NCBI GenBank assembly: GCA_944386965.1
Contig: CALXDE010000263.1
Coordinates: 1 to 36,200, forward strand
Direction of reading: 5' to 3'
Source: an uncultured Oscillospiraceae bacterium
GTDB lineage: Bacteria > Bacillota_A > Clostridia > Oscillospirales > Oscillospiraceae
DNA length: 36,200 bases
Positions 15,740 to 23,449 of this stretch are shown here, piece by piece. The notes below the pieces were generated by a model. That model saw only the letters and a list, made by a program, of their open reading frames with translations. It was not told the origin of the DNA and searched no databases. Made by a program: the position numbers and the translations under genes. The first letter of the stretch is position 1, and each line of letters begins with the position of its first letter.

Positions 15740-15768
15740 AAAAGGCCCCGCTACTCGCGGAGCCTTTT
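15740..15768. terminator. Bidirectional terminator between the 15163 gene and ssb
   Basis: AAAAGGCcCCGC / GCGGaGCCTTTT with a 5-nt loop between two convergent stop codons; A- and T-runs on both sides let it act in both directions. Confidence 0.8.
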
Positions 15769-15783
15769 GGTGATTATGAGATA

Positions 15784-16245
15784 TTAGTTGAAAGGAAGAC
15801 CTTCATCTTCGAAGTCTCCGAATCCGTCAATCCCGTCAGGGACATTCATGAATCCGTCGCCGACTTCACTCTGTGGAGCAGCTGCGTTTGCGGGTGCAGC
15901 GGTGTTTCCGCCGCCGGCATTTTTGCTGTCTGCGAACTCCTGGTCGTCTACGATCACATCCGTCGTGTAAACCTTCTGGCCGTCCTTGTTGACATAGCTG
16001 CCGGTCTGGATGTGGCCTCTGATCAGAACGCGCTGGCCCTGGCGGAAATACTTCTCCGCAAACTCACCGCGCTTATCAAACGCGACGCAGTTGATAAAAT
16101 CTGCGGTAGGCTCACCGTCGTTGTTGCGGCGGCCCCTGCGGTCCACAGCCAGTGTATATCTGGCAACTGCCATGGCCTTCTCACCCTGTGTATAACGTAC
16201 TTCCGGATCTCTTGTTAATCTTCCCATCAAAATTGTTAAATTCAT
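15784..16245 (-). CDS. ssb: Single-stranded DNA-binding protein
   Basis: 153 residues: MNLTILMGRLTRDPEVRYTQ, then an OB fold with FINCVAFDKRGEFAEKYFRQ and GQRVLIRGHIQTGSYVNKDG, typical of bacterial SSB. A Gly/Ala/Asn-rich linker leads to the acidic tail ending DEGLPFN, close to the DDDLPF tip through which SSB recruits partners. ATG 16245 has AGGAGG. It is presumably for element DNA during transfer or replication rather than the host copy. A stem-loop lies in its long leader. Confidence 0.92.
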   Translation of the reverse strand: MNLTILMGRLTRDPEVRYTQGEKAMAVARYTLAVDRRGRRNNDGEPTADFINCVAFDKRGEFAEKYFRQGQRVLIRGHIQTGSYVNKDGQKVYTTDVIVDDQEFADSKNAGGGNTAAPANAAAPQSEVGDGFMNVPDGIDGFGDFEDEGLPFN

Positions 16246-16274
16246 AAGTTACCTCCTAAAAATAATGTTTTGGA

Positions 16275-16313
16275 GGCATTGCCCTCATAATCTTTTTATT
16301 ACTCGACAATGCC
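16275..16313 (-). promoter_or_regulatory. ssb leader stem-loop and promoter
   Basis: GGCATTG and CAATGCC (16307-16313 and 16275-16281) can pair in the ssb leader, between a TATAAT box (minus strand, 16338-16333) and the AGGAGG site. The position suggests translational control of ssb, perhaps autoregulation; this is inference. Confidence 0.4.
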
Positions 16314-16360
16314 TTATTCAGTTTTCATCTTAATTATAATAACGGGTTCTTAAAGATAAG

Positions 16361-16390
16361 AAAAAAAAACAGCAGCTTTTTCGGCTGCTG
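16361..16390 (-). terminator. Terminator after the CHC2 gene
   Basis: CAGCAGC / GCTGCTG stem with AAAAA loop followed by nine T on the minus strand, 11 nt after the stop at 16401. Confidence 0.85.
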
Positions 16391-16400
16391 TCTTCAGATA

Positions 16401-17084
16401 TTATTTTTGTAGGATGGAAAGAATGCGTTCACAGATTTCGATGCGCTTATTGAGTTCCCCGGTTACTTTTGCATATACAGAACGGTCGAAAGCCGGCCCG
16501 AGCAGATCATACACCTTGTATGCATTTAGGGAATCCGGCTGCGCATAGTTGTCCCGGATATACACATACTTTTCAAACATCTCCCTTGCCCGATCATGGA
16601 TGATACGGTAATAAGCCCCTTTATCGGACTTATACAGTTCATATAAACCGGCTTTAATAGCGGCTTTCCCGTCCCCTGTCATCCGATATGCAATGGAAAC
16701 TGCGAAAGGGGAAGTAAGCTTTAATGCTTTCAGCTCCTCAGGCGTAAGCCTTAATTTTGGAAGATCCGGCGCTGCCTTTCCCTCATCAGGATAAAACTCT
16801 TCTCCGCCCATAGCCTCGGCAATGATATGGTAAGCTTCCTGCCTGTTGCATCCGGTATATTCCATTACCATTTCAGCTGTAGGGATAAAGGTATTGCAGG
16901 CAAAACATTTATAGCCATTTTTTAAAAGCACGGCATTTCCAATATGACTGTCAGGCTTACCTAATCTTTTTTCATGGCCTGGGCACTGGATAAAATCATA
17001 TTTCCCTTTTTTAACGATCTGCATTCCGAGGAATTCTGCTACGGTTCTCGCGTCCGCTTCATCCATCAGTCTTTTTATATCCAT
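16401..17084 (-). CDS. CHC2 zinc-finger (DnaG-primase-like) protein
   Basis: 227 residues. The N-terminal domain (MDIKRLMDEADARTVAEFLG, then CPGHEKRLGKPDSH and GYKCFACNTF) is the CHC2-type zinc finger of DnaG primases, with ligands C, H, C, C. After it comes an ICE/phage-type helical domain, but no TOPRIM catalytic motif (no EGxxD or DxD) is present. So it is a stand-alone zinc-finger protein, perhaps a primase accessory factor or a DNA recogniser. It lies between ssb and the sigma-like gene with its own promoter region containing the 15-nt repeat at 17115. Confidence 0.75.
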   Translation of the reverse strand: MDIKRLMDEADARTVAEFLGMQIVKKGKYDFIQCPGHEKRLGKPDSHIGNAVLLKNGYKCFACNTFIPTAEMVMEYTGCNRQEAYHIIAEAMGGEEFYPDEGKAAPDLPKLRLTPEELKALKLTSPFAVSIAYRMTGDGKAAIKAGLYELYKSDKGAYYRIIHDRAREMFEKYVYIRDNYAQPDSLNAYKVYDLLGPAFDRSVYAKVTGELNKRIEICERILSILQK

Positions 17085-17114
17085 ACCTCAAACTCCTTTG
17101 TTTAATCTTATATC

Positions 17115-17129
17115 AAGTATGCGGTCGGA
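17115..17129 (-). promoter_or_regulatory. Repeated 15-nt promoter-region motif, copy 2
   Basis: TCCGACCGCATACTT on the minus strand, identical to 5757-5771; here it is followed after 2 nt by TATAAG, a possible -10, and then ATG 17084. Confidence 0.5.
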
Positions 17130-17150
17130 TGATTGTTGATAATATACATG

Positions 17151-17179
17151 AAAAAAGCTGCCTTTGTATTACGGCAGCT
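17151..17179 (-). terminator. Terminator after the sigma-like gene
   Basis: GCTGCC / GGCAGC stem flanked by A and T runs (CTTTTTTC on the minus strand), 10 nt after the stop at 17189. Confidence 0.8.
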
Positions 17180-17188
17180 TCTATAATT

Positions 17189-18301
17189 TTAAACAGGGAG
17201 CAATTCCAAAAGATCCATGTTTTCATCCTGCCCTTTAACAGGGAGGATGGGAAGAGCGAACGGGTCATTATCATCGTCATCTCGAATATAACCGGAGCCA
17301 AGTTTTCTAACTTTCCAGTCATGATGCAGCCCGTGCTGCACTTCTTCTATAATCCGCCGAATCTTGTCATCGCTAAACTGCCCGCGAAAAGAATCTACAA
17401 GCTCCTGAATAGATTCTCCATTCATTTTATTTCTGAGATAAATATCAACCTTTTCATGCGGGAACATTTCATATGCACGTTTTATAATAGACTCTACGGT
17501 AACCCTTTGGATTGCTGTTTTTTCCGGTGTTTCATAAGCCTGGTTAAATTCCGGGTCGCCGGCGATCAACTGATCATACTCTTCTATCGCTTCCAGATGC
17601 GTATTGAGGTCGATGTTCATGATCTTAAGCACGCTGAGTACTTTTGACATGGTTTCGTTCGTTTCGACCATAATATCAGAAGCAGTAAGCGTCAAGCCTC
17701 GTTTTTCGTATTCATCATACAAAGCGTAGATTTTCCTTTTTAATGCGGAGTCTGATGAGGACATATTATGCTTTACCTGCGTAGTTGTCGTCGCCAAAGC
17801 GGAGTTAATATGGAACCAAAAGAAAGTGGATGGCTGCCCTTTTTCTGGATCGTATTTAGGCAGATATTTCACGATGTTATAAAACGCCTCGTCCATCAGC
17901 TCCTTAACATAGTCAGGATCCTTTTGGATATATGTAGAATATGACCGCTTAATCTGTCTTAAAATTAATCCCTTCATGTAAAGACAGGCCTCTTCGTTCG
18001 CAGCCGCACGCTGTTCAGGCGTCCCGTAAAGCACGGTATCACGGAGATGTACGTAACGCTCTTTCGATTTTTCTTCGTCCTCTATTTCCACATTGCGTGT
18101 ATATAAATTCAAATATTCTTCAGGAATATTTGAATCTTTGTGTTTTTTATAACTTCCCTTGACCGATGGTTTTTCAATATCTTCTTCCCACTCCTCTTCG
18201 ATCGGCTCAGGATCTTTGTAATCTGCAATTTCATATTCAGCATAATCAGGATCGTCAAACCGTTCCTCTGCCCCAAGTGTAGCGCTATTATATTTTAACA
18301 T
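17189..18301 (-). CDS. Sigma-70-like RNA polymerase sigma factor
   Basis: 370 residues with an acidic 60-residue N terminus. Region 2 is clear: MDEAFYNIVKYLPKYDPEKG followed by STFFWFHINSAL matches the core-binding and -10-binding helices (FDPEKG..STY..WWIR). A region-3-like segment follows (LTLTASDIMVETNETMSKVL). The C-terminal part (SIQELVDSFRGQFSDDKIRR) is in the place of region 4 but diverges from standard -35-binding helices. ATG 18301 has AAAGGAG and overlaps the stop of the small upstream gene. It is the natural candidate to read the element's CATAATT promoters, whose -35 box is not TTGACA. This link is inference. Confidence 0.8.
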   Translation of the reverse strand: MLKYNSATLGAEERFDDPDYAEYEIADYKDPEPIEEEWEEDIEKPSVKGSYKKHKDSNIPEEYLNLYTRNVEIEDEEKSKERYVHLRDTVLYGTPEQRAAANEEACLYMKGLILRQIKRSYSTYIQKDPDYVKELMDEAFYNIVKYLPKYDPEKGQPSTFFWFHINSALATTTTQVKHNMSSSDSALKRKIYALYDEYEKRGLTLTASDIMVETNETMSKVLSVLKIMNIDLNTHLEAIEEYDQLIAGDPEFNQAYETPEKTAIQRVTVESIIKRAYEMFPHEKVDIYLRNKMNGESIQELVDSFRGQFSDDKIRRIIEEVQHGLHHDWKVRKLGSGYIRDDDDNDPFALPILPVKGQDENMDLLELLPV

Positions 18302-18486
18302 ATCAGCAATCTCCTTTCGATCAATGGAATTAATGCCGTAAAATAAAGGACGGTGTCCGCATCATGAATGTCAAAGCAATTTTCGCGGACCCATTCATTA
18401 AAAAGCTCATCCTGTGATTTATTCTCTTTTAAATGGCCGGCTATAAACGGTTCAATGCTTTCTAGCATTCTCTTGTCATGGATCAT
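18295..18486 (-). CDS. Small protein translationally coupled to the sigma-like factor (63 aa)
   Basis: Starts ATG 18486 (MIHDKRMLESIEPFIAGHLK) with GGGAGG upstream; 63 residues, helical and acidic. Its last codons overlap the sigma-like gene by 7 nt, so the two are likely made in fixed ratio. It could be a sigma partner or antagonist, but the sequence gives no proof. Just upstream is site 2 of the TTATCCG hairpin motif. Confidence 0.65.
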   Translation of the reverse strand: MIHDKRMLESIEPFIAGHLKENKSQDELFNEWVRENCFDIHDADTVLYFTALIPLIERRLLIC

Positions 18487-18550
18487 AAGTTCGCCTCCCA
18501 ATTGTTAAAACTATTATTTGATACAAATTTTACCACTTAACATGGGAAAA

Positions 18551-18603
18551 CAGAAAGCTTAAAAACTCGCGGATAAGCGTTTTTGAAGTATTTAAGCTTT
18601 CTG
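18551..18603 (-). promoter_or_regulatory. TTATCCG hairpin motif, site 2
   Basis: Core CGCGGATAAGCGTTTTT (18568-18584; minus strand AAAAACGCTTATCCGCG) inside 13-nt perfect inverted arms CAGAAAGCTTAAA / TTTAAGCTTTCTG. It lies between the xre stop and the ATG of the 63-residue gene. With its long stem it could also end the xre message. Confidence 0.6.
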
Positions 18604-18611
18604 TTAAAAAA

Positions 18612-18797
18612 TTAATCACAAACAAGGGTCTGCCAGTCTACGCTGAGTGCAGCGGCAATCTTTTTGATGGTTTCAATTTTTGGATTCGCCGCTCCGGTCT
18701 CGATTAAGGACAATCCGGTTCTTGAAATACCTGCCGCATTCGCCAGTTCCTGCTGCGTCATCTGCCTGCCCTTACGGATTTCCGGAATTCTATTCAT
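18612..18797 (-). CDS. XRE-family helix-turn-helix regulator
   Basis: 61 residues, nearly all one HTH_3 domain: IRKGRQMTQQELANAAGISR, then TGLSLIETGAANPKIETIKK and IAAALSVDW. AAGGAGGAAG precedes ATG 18797. It starts 12 nt after the stop of the 920-residue gene, so it belongs to that operon. A DNA-binding repressor of element genes is likely; the adjacent hairpin motif (18551-18603) is one candidate target. Confidence 0.9.
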   Translation of the reverse strand: MNRIPEIRKGRQMTQQELANAAGISRTGLSLIETGAANPKIETIKKIAAALSVDWQTLVCD

Positions 18798-18809
18798 AAG
18801 CCTTCCTCC

Positions 18810-21572
18810 TTAAAACCGGTTCGCATCTTCCACGGTAAACTTAAAGGTACCCTCTTCCCAATGTCCTTTTATGATGCGTTCACCGCCAGAATAACGGTAA
18901 CTGAGGGTGTTTCCATCACGGCGTTCGAGCGGATATCTCTTCCTGTTAACTTCAACATAGCCGACAATGGGGATGTTTTTCTCACCCCGGTTATTATTCT
19001 TGAAGGGAACGATAAAGTGTTTCGGCTGCCCCTTTCTTTCCAGGCGGAACTGATCCAAATATGTGTTAGAGAAGTTATCCTCAGGTTCCTCTTTATTTAC
19101 CTCATCATCAATCTGGAACATACTGTCCGTGCGTCCGTCAAGGCGTACCATAGAATTAAATACTCCGCTGTTCCATGTAGCGAATACCTTAAACTGCTTT
19201 CCGTCAATTTTAATGATAAGCTCCTTCATATTTCCTTCCGTACAAGAAACCTGCTCGTTTCCTTCCGGATCTGTTACATGGACAAGGAAGTCTGCCAGTT
19301 TCGTTCCGACAAATTTATCATAAATCCAAATAGGCCAGAATACAAAGCGGTACGGTCCGATTGCATCAGAACCAAACTTCTTTTTGAGGACGACTTTATG
19401 AACCTGATGGAATAATACACCTCCATCATGCGTATAATCTCGCCCTTCCGGTTCCGGGGCATCAAACTGAGCCTCTGTTTTACCGCTCCAATCGTCCTTC
19501 ATAACGACAGGCTCAGGAGGTGTGGTCTGCTCGATAGGTTTCCTTGGCTGGAAAATTCCTGTATTTTCCATTTGGTTATCTTCAGTTCCTGGCGTCTCAG
19601 CTGCTGTATCATGAACGCTTTCCGCGTACTCCTCTTTCGGCTGGTTTTTCCGGTTTCTTTCCATTAAGAAAGAAAACATTCCGCGCTTTGGCTTCTGTTC
19701 TTTTGCGGGCTCTGCCGGCTCCTGTGGTGTCGCATCGGTTTTCTTCGGATGAAATAGGCCGACGGAAGAGTCTTGATTCTGTGTTTCGGGTTTTATGGCC
19801 GATTCAAATTTTTCCGTCTTATCTTCCACAGGCTGTGCAGCATGGAGTTCCATTGCTTCTTGAGGTTTTTCTTCCTCCCTGCCAGTAACAGTCTCTGTTT
19901 CCTCGATTTGCTCCTTTGCTTCAGTTTCCTGTTCTATGGTTTTATTATCCGGAGCCTCAGGTTCTGGCACTTTATCCGTGGTGCCAAATGAGATAACAAT
20001 ATCTTTTGCCGGGCCGGCATTATTATTTTCTTCTGTTTTCATCTCGTCAGAGCCCATCTCCGCCTCTTCGCTGGAGAGGTTGCCAGCATCACGCGACGCG
20101 TTATCAGTGCGGATCTCAAATATAGGCTCTTCTGCCGTGCTTTCCTCTGGTACGGAAAATTTCTCTTCGTCCTCCGGTACTATATTTTCCTCGGACGGCT
20201 GTGCGGTTTCATCCGTCACAGCATCACCCTTGATATCTGTTTCCTCTGTATCAGATTCGGCAATACTTGTTTCCTGAATGTCAAGGTCAAGGATCTGTTT
20301 ATTTTTAGGTTTTGTAAGTTCAAAATCATCCCAATCCGGGATTTGCGGTGTTGTTGAGAAACCAATGACACCGCTTGTCATTTGCTTTTTCCGTTCTTTC
20401 AGCATTGCATGCAGGTTGGCGGAATAAGACGCGCTTTCATAACCTGTATCCCGTGAAGCACGAGCCGGTTCCGGTTTAGGAAAGATCTTTCGCTTAATAT
20501 GGATCTCGCTCTGTTGTCCAATAGTATACTTATCTGCATCAACACCGACAATCGCATTGATATGCACGGTTACATCCCTGTCACCGGGTTCTGCTGAATC
20601 AAATTCCGCATTACAGTCTACGTTGACCAGATCATTTTCTATTACATTGCGCAGCGTAACCCCGCAATCCGCATTTACAGTCCCGTCATATTCCTTGGAT
20701 TCTGCATCCGCCTCAATTTGAAGGAGACGTTTCTCCACGGTTATAATGCTGGATACGGCAAAAGATTTTGTTTTTTCGGTCTCTTTCGCCAGGACACGAA
20801 ATTCATAGTCGCCGGGGAGATATGGCATCCCTTCGGTCCAGATATTTTCTGCGCCGTTTTTATCCCGGTATTCAAATGCCAGGTCATCATCCTTATAATC
20901 GCCTTTTATGATACGTACATTGATATCCGGATCATCCCCATATTGATAAGGGGCGGCGTTGACAACGATCTGGCCTTCTGCTTTTCTCACGGGCTCTGGA
21001 AGTGGGGTGAGTTTTTTCTTGCCGGATCCTAAGTCTTGATAGTTTCGGCCTTCAGGCGTTTTAGCGGCATTGTCAGCCGCCTTCGGTATTGGCTTTATTG
21101 AATCATCCTGAAGTGGTTTCTTTGCGTTATTCTTTTCAGGCGTGGGTTTCTCAGCTTTAACAATTTCTGCGGTATGTTCTGCTGCTTTTTGTTCCGCCTG
21201 CTGCAGTGCCGGGTTACGGGACTCGTTTGTATCATGCAGTGCGGTATCAGTGGACGGTGCAGCGTCAGGCTTATCTTTTTCCTCTACAGGCTTCGTAAGC
21301 TTTCCATAATCATCACGTAAGATGTTTTTTACCGTTCCAACTGGGCACTGGTACTCGTTTCCGTCGTAGCTGATTTTGAAAAATCCGGTATTTTCATCCC
21401 CGTCGCGGCTAAACGCGAAACCATGCTTTATAATGCCGCAGAAAGCATTATTATAAATGCGCTGGTTCATCTGTTTTTCAAGCCGCTCCTGACTTGCGGC
21501 ATCTTCAAGAAGATGGCGTGCATGTTCCAGGATCCATGCATAATTCTGAACCTTGCTGTACAGTAAATCCAT
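18810..21572 (-). CDS. Large modular protein with a YDG-like repeat and long acidic linker (920 aa)
   Basis: 920 residues, no signal peptide or membrane span. Residues 1-95 form a globular domain (MDLLYSKVQNYAWILEHARH; FSRDGDENTGFFKISYDGNE). A Lys/Ala/Pro linker follows, then beta-rich modules around 200-370, one of which (SKEYDGTVNADCGVTLRN, then EPGDRDVTVHI) matches the YDG fold usually seen in secreted adhesins. Residues about 400-700 are a very acidic Glu/Thr/Pro-rich region. The last 200 residues (DGGVLFHQVHKVVLKKKFGS; GYVEVNRKRYPLERRDG) are a separate beta-rich domain. ATG 21572 has AAAGGAG. Function unknown; its cytoplasmic look is odd for a YDG protein. Confidence 0.7.
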   Translation of the reverse strand: MDLLYSKVQNYAWILEHARHLLEDAASQERLEKQMNQRIYNNAFCGIIKHGFAFSRDGDENTGFFKISYDGNEYQCPVGTVKNILRDDYGKLTKPVEEKDKPDAAPSTDTALHDTNESRNPALQQAEQKAAEHTAEIVKAEKPTPEKNNAKKPLQDDSIKPIPKAADNAAKTPEGRNYQDLGSGKKKLTPLPEPVRKAEGQIVVNAAPYQYGDDPDINVRIIKGDYKDDDLAFEYRDKNGAENIWTEGMPYLPGDYEFRVLAKETEKTKSFAVSSIITVEKRLLQIEADAESKEYDGTVNADCGVTLRNVIENDLVNVDCNAEFDSAEPGDRDVTVHINAIVGVDADKYTIGQQSEIHIKRKIFPKPEPARASRDTGYESASYSANLHAMLKERKKQMTSGVIGFSTTPQIPDWDDFELTKPKNKQILDLDIQETSIAESDTEETDIKGDAVTDETAQPSEENIVPEDEEKFSVPEESTAEEPIFEIRTDNASRDAGNLSSEEAEMGSDEMKTEENNNAGPAKDIVISFGTTDKVPEPEAPDNKTIEQETEAKEQIEETETVTGREEEKPQEAMELHAAQPVEDKTEKFESAIKPETQNQDSSVGLFHPKKTDATPQEPAEPAKEQKPKRGMFSFLMERNRKNQPKEEYAESVHDTAAETPGTEDNQMENTGIFQPRKPIEQTTPPEPVVMKDDWSGKTEAQFDAPEPEGRDYTHDGGVLFHQVHKVVLKKKFGSDAIGPYRFVFWPIWIYDKFVGTKLADFLVHVTDPEGNEQVSCTEGNMKELIIKIDGKQFKVFATWNSGVFNSMVRLDGRTDSMFQIDDEVNKEEPEDNFSNTYLDQFRLERKGQPKHFIVPFKNNNRGEKNIPIVGYVEVNRKRYPLERRDGNTLSYRYSGGERIIKGHWEEGTFKFTVEDANRF

Positions 21573-21610
21573 AGAGATCTCCTTTCCTGTTTTTGTTAAC
21601 TACTCTTAAC

Positions 21611-21640
21611 AATTATGGAAAATGTATGAATGAATTTCGC
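21611..21640 (-). promoter_or_regulatory. CATAATT-type promoter for the 920-residue gene operon
   Basis: CATAATT (21617-21611) with TTTTC just before it and GCGAAA 17 nt upstream of the hexamer (21640-21635). It is almost the same as the promoters at 24379-24407 and 32091-32120. Confidence 0.6.
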
Positions 21641-21642
21641 AG

Positions 21643-21672
21643 AAAAAAAACAGCAGGGAACTGCCCTGCTGT
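21643..21672 (-). terminator. Terminator after traX
   Basis: CAGCAGGG / CCCTGCTG stem followed by eight T on the minus strand, 15 nt after the stop at 21687. Confidence 0.85.
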
Positions 21673-21686
21673 AAAATAAATGTACA

Positions 21687-22514
21687 TTATATAAGAGTCG
21701 CACTCATAATTTGCGTCGCAACATATAAGATAAATAAATGAACTGGGTAAAAAGCATAGAAAAAATACTTATTAAGTTGCATGCCGCGTTTGCCATTGTA
21801 AAGGGAAATAAATCCGCATGCCAAAAACATATATATAGTCGGAAATCGCCCATTTATGATAGCGTAAGCAATAAGAAATGCTATAATTTGTCCGAGCCTA
21901 CTGCTTCTATTTATATAGAACACAAAAATATATAGAATTCCTCTCATTTCATAGTCGCATTTTATAATACATGCCATAAGCGCAAAAAAGACCGGTGTTC
22001 CTATCTGTACGATTACAAAAGGAAATGCTCTTCCTATTTGTGTAATAATATTTTTTGCATTATTCACTGCAAGATATTCTTTTTTTTCACATTTTCCCAT
22101 TGCGTAGATCATCAGTAAACCCAGTAATAATGTAAAAAAGACATTTTGATATCCGAAATCAATTCGGCCGAAGATTGCCAAGTCAAATGGAATTTCGGAA
22201 ATGACTGCAAAGGCAAGCAGCCGCTGCACGTATTTCCTTATATCTTTTGTATGGCTGAACCCTTCAACAAGCAGGAAACAGTATATGGGGAAGGCAATTG
22301 TCCCAAATGAATATGCGTGGTATAAAATAAATTCATTAACCTGCTCTGCTATTTCCGACGTAATATCCCCTGCACTTTGAAGTACGGGCAGATAATTTGC
22401 TATTACCCAGACCCCCAGTATTTTAAAAACGTGGTCAAAGAGCATCGCTGCGGATGCAATGATTTTTAAGGCACTTCCCGTAAGGGAAAAGCGGCTGGCT
22501 TGCATTTGATCCAT
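21687..22514 (-). CDS. traX: TraX-family membrane protein
   Basis: 275 residues, polytopic (about eight hydrophobic segments). Family signs of TraX (named for F-pilin acetylation) are SALKIIASAAMLFDHVFKIL at the N terminus, AFPIYCFLLVEGFSHT, LAFAVISEIPFDLA, YQNVFFTLLLGLLMIY and YNGKRG...KYFFYAFYPVHL near the end. In Firmicutes the acceptor substrate of this family is unknown. ATG 22514 follows AGGAAGG. The upstream region carries site 3 of the TTATCCG motif and a TATAAT box (minus strand, around 22550). Confidence 0.88.
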   Translation of the reverse strand: MDQMQASRFSLTGSALKIIASAAMLFDHVFKILGVWVIANYLPVLQSAGDITSEIAEQVNEFILYHAYSFGTIAFPIYCFLLVEGFSHTKDIRKYVQRLLAFAVISEIPFDLAIFGRIDFGYQNVFFTLLLGLLMIYAMGKCEKKEYLAVNNAKNIITQIGRAFPFVIVQIGTPVFFALMACIIKCDYEMRGILYIFVFYINRSSRLGQIIAFLIAYAIINGRFPTIYMFLACGFISLYNGKRGMQLNKYFFYAFYPVHLFILYVATQIMSATLI

Positions 22515-22578
22515 AAGCTTAAGTTCCTTCCTCGTTGAGATATTAACATTATACTTTTGCTTCTGTTTTTAATTTCAA

Positions 22579-22613
22579 GAAAATTTTCACGGATAAGTGT
22601 TTTTGCACTTTTC
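22579..22613 (-). promoter_or_regulatory. TTATCCG hairpin motif, site 3
   Basis: Core CACGGATAAGTGTTTTT (22588-22604; minus strand AAAAACACTTATCCGTG) between short arms GAAAA/TTTTC. Compared with site 2 the inner stem changed on both sides (CGC/GCG to CAC/GTG), a compensating change. It lies between the sortase terminator and traX. Confidence 0.55.
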
Positions 22614-22621
22614 GCGCAAAA

Positions 22622-22657
22622 AAAGAGAGGCAAGAAAAATGCCTCCTACCTCTCTTT
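22622..22657 (-). terminator. Terminator overlapping the sortase stop
   Basis: AAAGAGAGG / CCTCTCTTT stem (with an inner GGC/GCC pair), followed by TTTTTTT on the minus strand. The 5' arm lies in the last codons of the sortase gene. Confidence 0.8.
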
Positions 22658-23374
22658 GCAGATAAGATAAACTCTCCCATTTTCATGGGAGTATTCGCAA
22701 GTGACGAATACAAAAATATTGTCACCATTGATTCTCTCACCCGTTTTTTCATACAGGAACGTCTTTAAGTCTTCTGGCGACTCGATAACATTCCTGAATG
22801 CCCCGTCAGCCGGAGCTGCGTAGCAATATACCGGCTCCAGGTCGATTTGGCGCTGGTCCGTGTAGATCGTCACGCTTTTATGGGTCTCCATATAGTCTGT
22901 ATCAATAAATTTTGATACATCTTTAAACATGGACCCATCTCTCATATGGTGTCCGTACACCGTATGCAAGCCACGAGCATTAATATCGTGATTGCTATCC
23001 AGATAGATAGACCCTGAAATACTCTCTTCGCCGTTGATGTCACGGTGAAGGAAATATTCATTGTCCTCTTTATTCTGGACAATGGGATAGTTGACGTTCG
23101 TATCAGCAATCGTCATCCATCCGATGACGGAAGGGTTTTCTTCCATCAACTCATTCAGGAAACCGGGAGCCTGATAAGCAGGCTCTGTCTCCTCCGTCAT
23201 TTCCGGAGTAGGAGCAGCCTCTATCGGTTCGGTTTCCTGAATGGAATCAGCCATCAATTCCTGTAAAGCTTCATAGGAATCCCTGGCCGCTTTTTTCTCC
23301 AGCTCGTTTTTAATGAGCAGGATGCCGCTGATACAAAAAATAGCGGCAAATAACATGATGAGAATTTTCTTCAT
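22646..23374 (-). CDS. Class B-like sortase
   Basis: 242 residues with an N-terminal membrane anchor (KKILIMLFAAIFCISGILLI), an acidic spacer, and a sortase fold. Catalytic signs: histidine in VYGHHMRDGSMFKDVSKF (about residue 143), cysteine in FVTCEYS (about 228) and arginine in GRVYLICKER near the end; these are the His, Cys and Arg of sortase transpeptidases. The GHHMRDGSMF form is that of class B. It acts on the outer face of the membrane to attach surface proteins to the wall. No sortase substrate is in the window. Start ATG 23374, AGAGAGAGGT upstream. Confidence 0.88.
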   Translation of the reverse strand: MKKILIMLFAAIFCISGILLIKNELEKKAARDSYEALQELMADSIQETEPIEAAPTPEMTEETEPAYQAPGFLNELMEENPSVIGWMTIADTNVNYPIVQNKEDNEYFLHRDINGEESISGSIYLDSNHDINARGLHTVYGHHMRDGSMFKDVSKFIDTDYMETHKSVTIYTDQRQIDLEPVYCYAAPADGAFRNVIESPEDLKTFLYEKTGERINGDNIFVFVTCEYSHENGRVYLICKER

Positions 23375-23414
23375 TTTTTCTTACCTCTCTCTCAATTCCT
23401 TTATTTGATAATGA

Positions 23415-23421
23415 AATTATG
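23415..23421 (-). promoter_or_regulatory. CATAATT box upstream of the sortase gene
   Basis: CATAATT on the minus strand 41 nt before ATG 23374. The sequence 17 nt upstream (TTCTTT) does not fit the GC-rich -35 type. Confidence 0.4.
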
Positions 23422-23449
23422 AGAAGGGATGTTATGGGAAAGAAAAATA

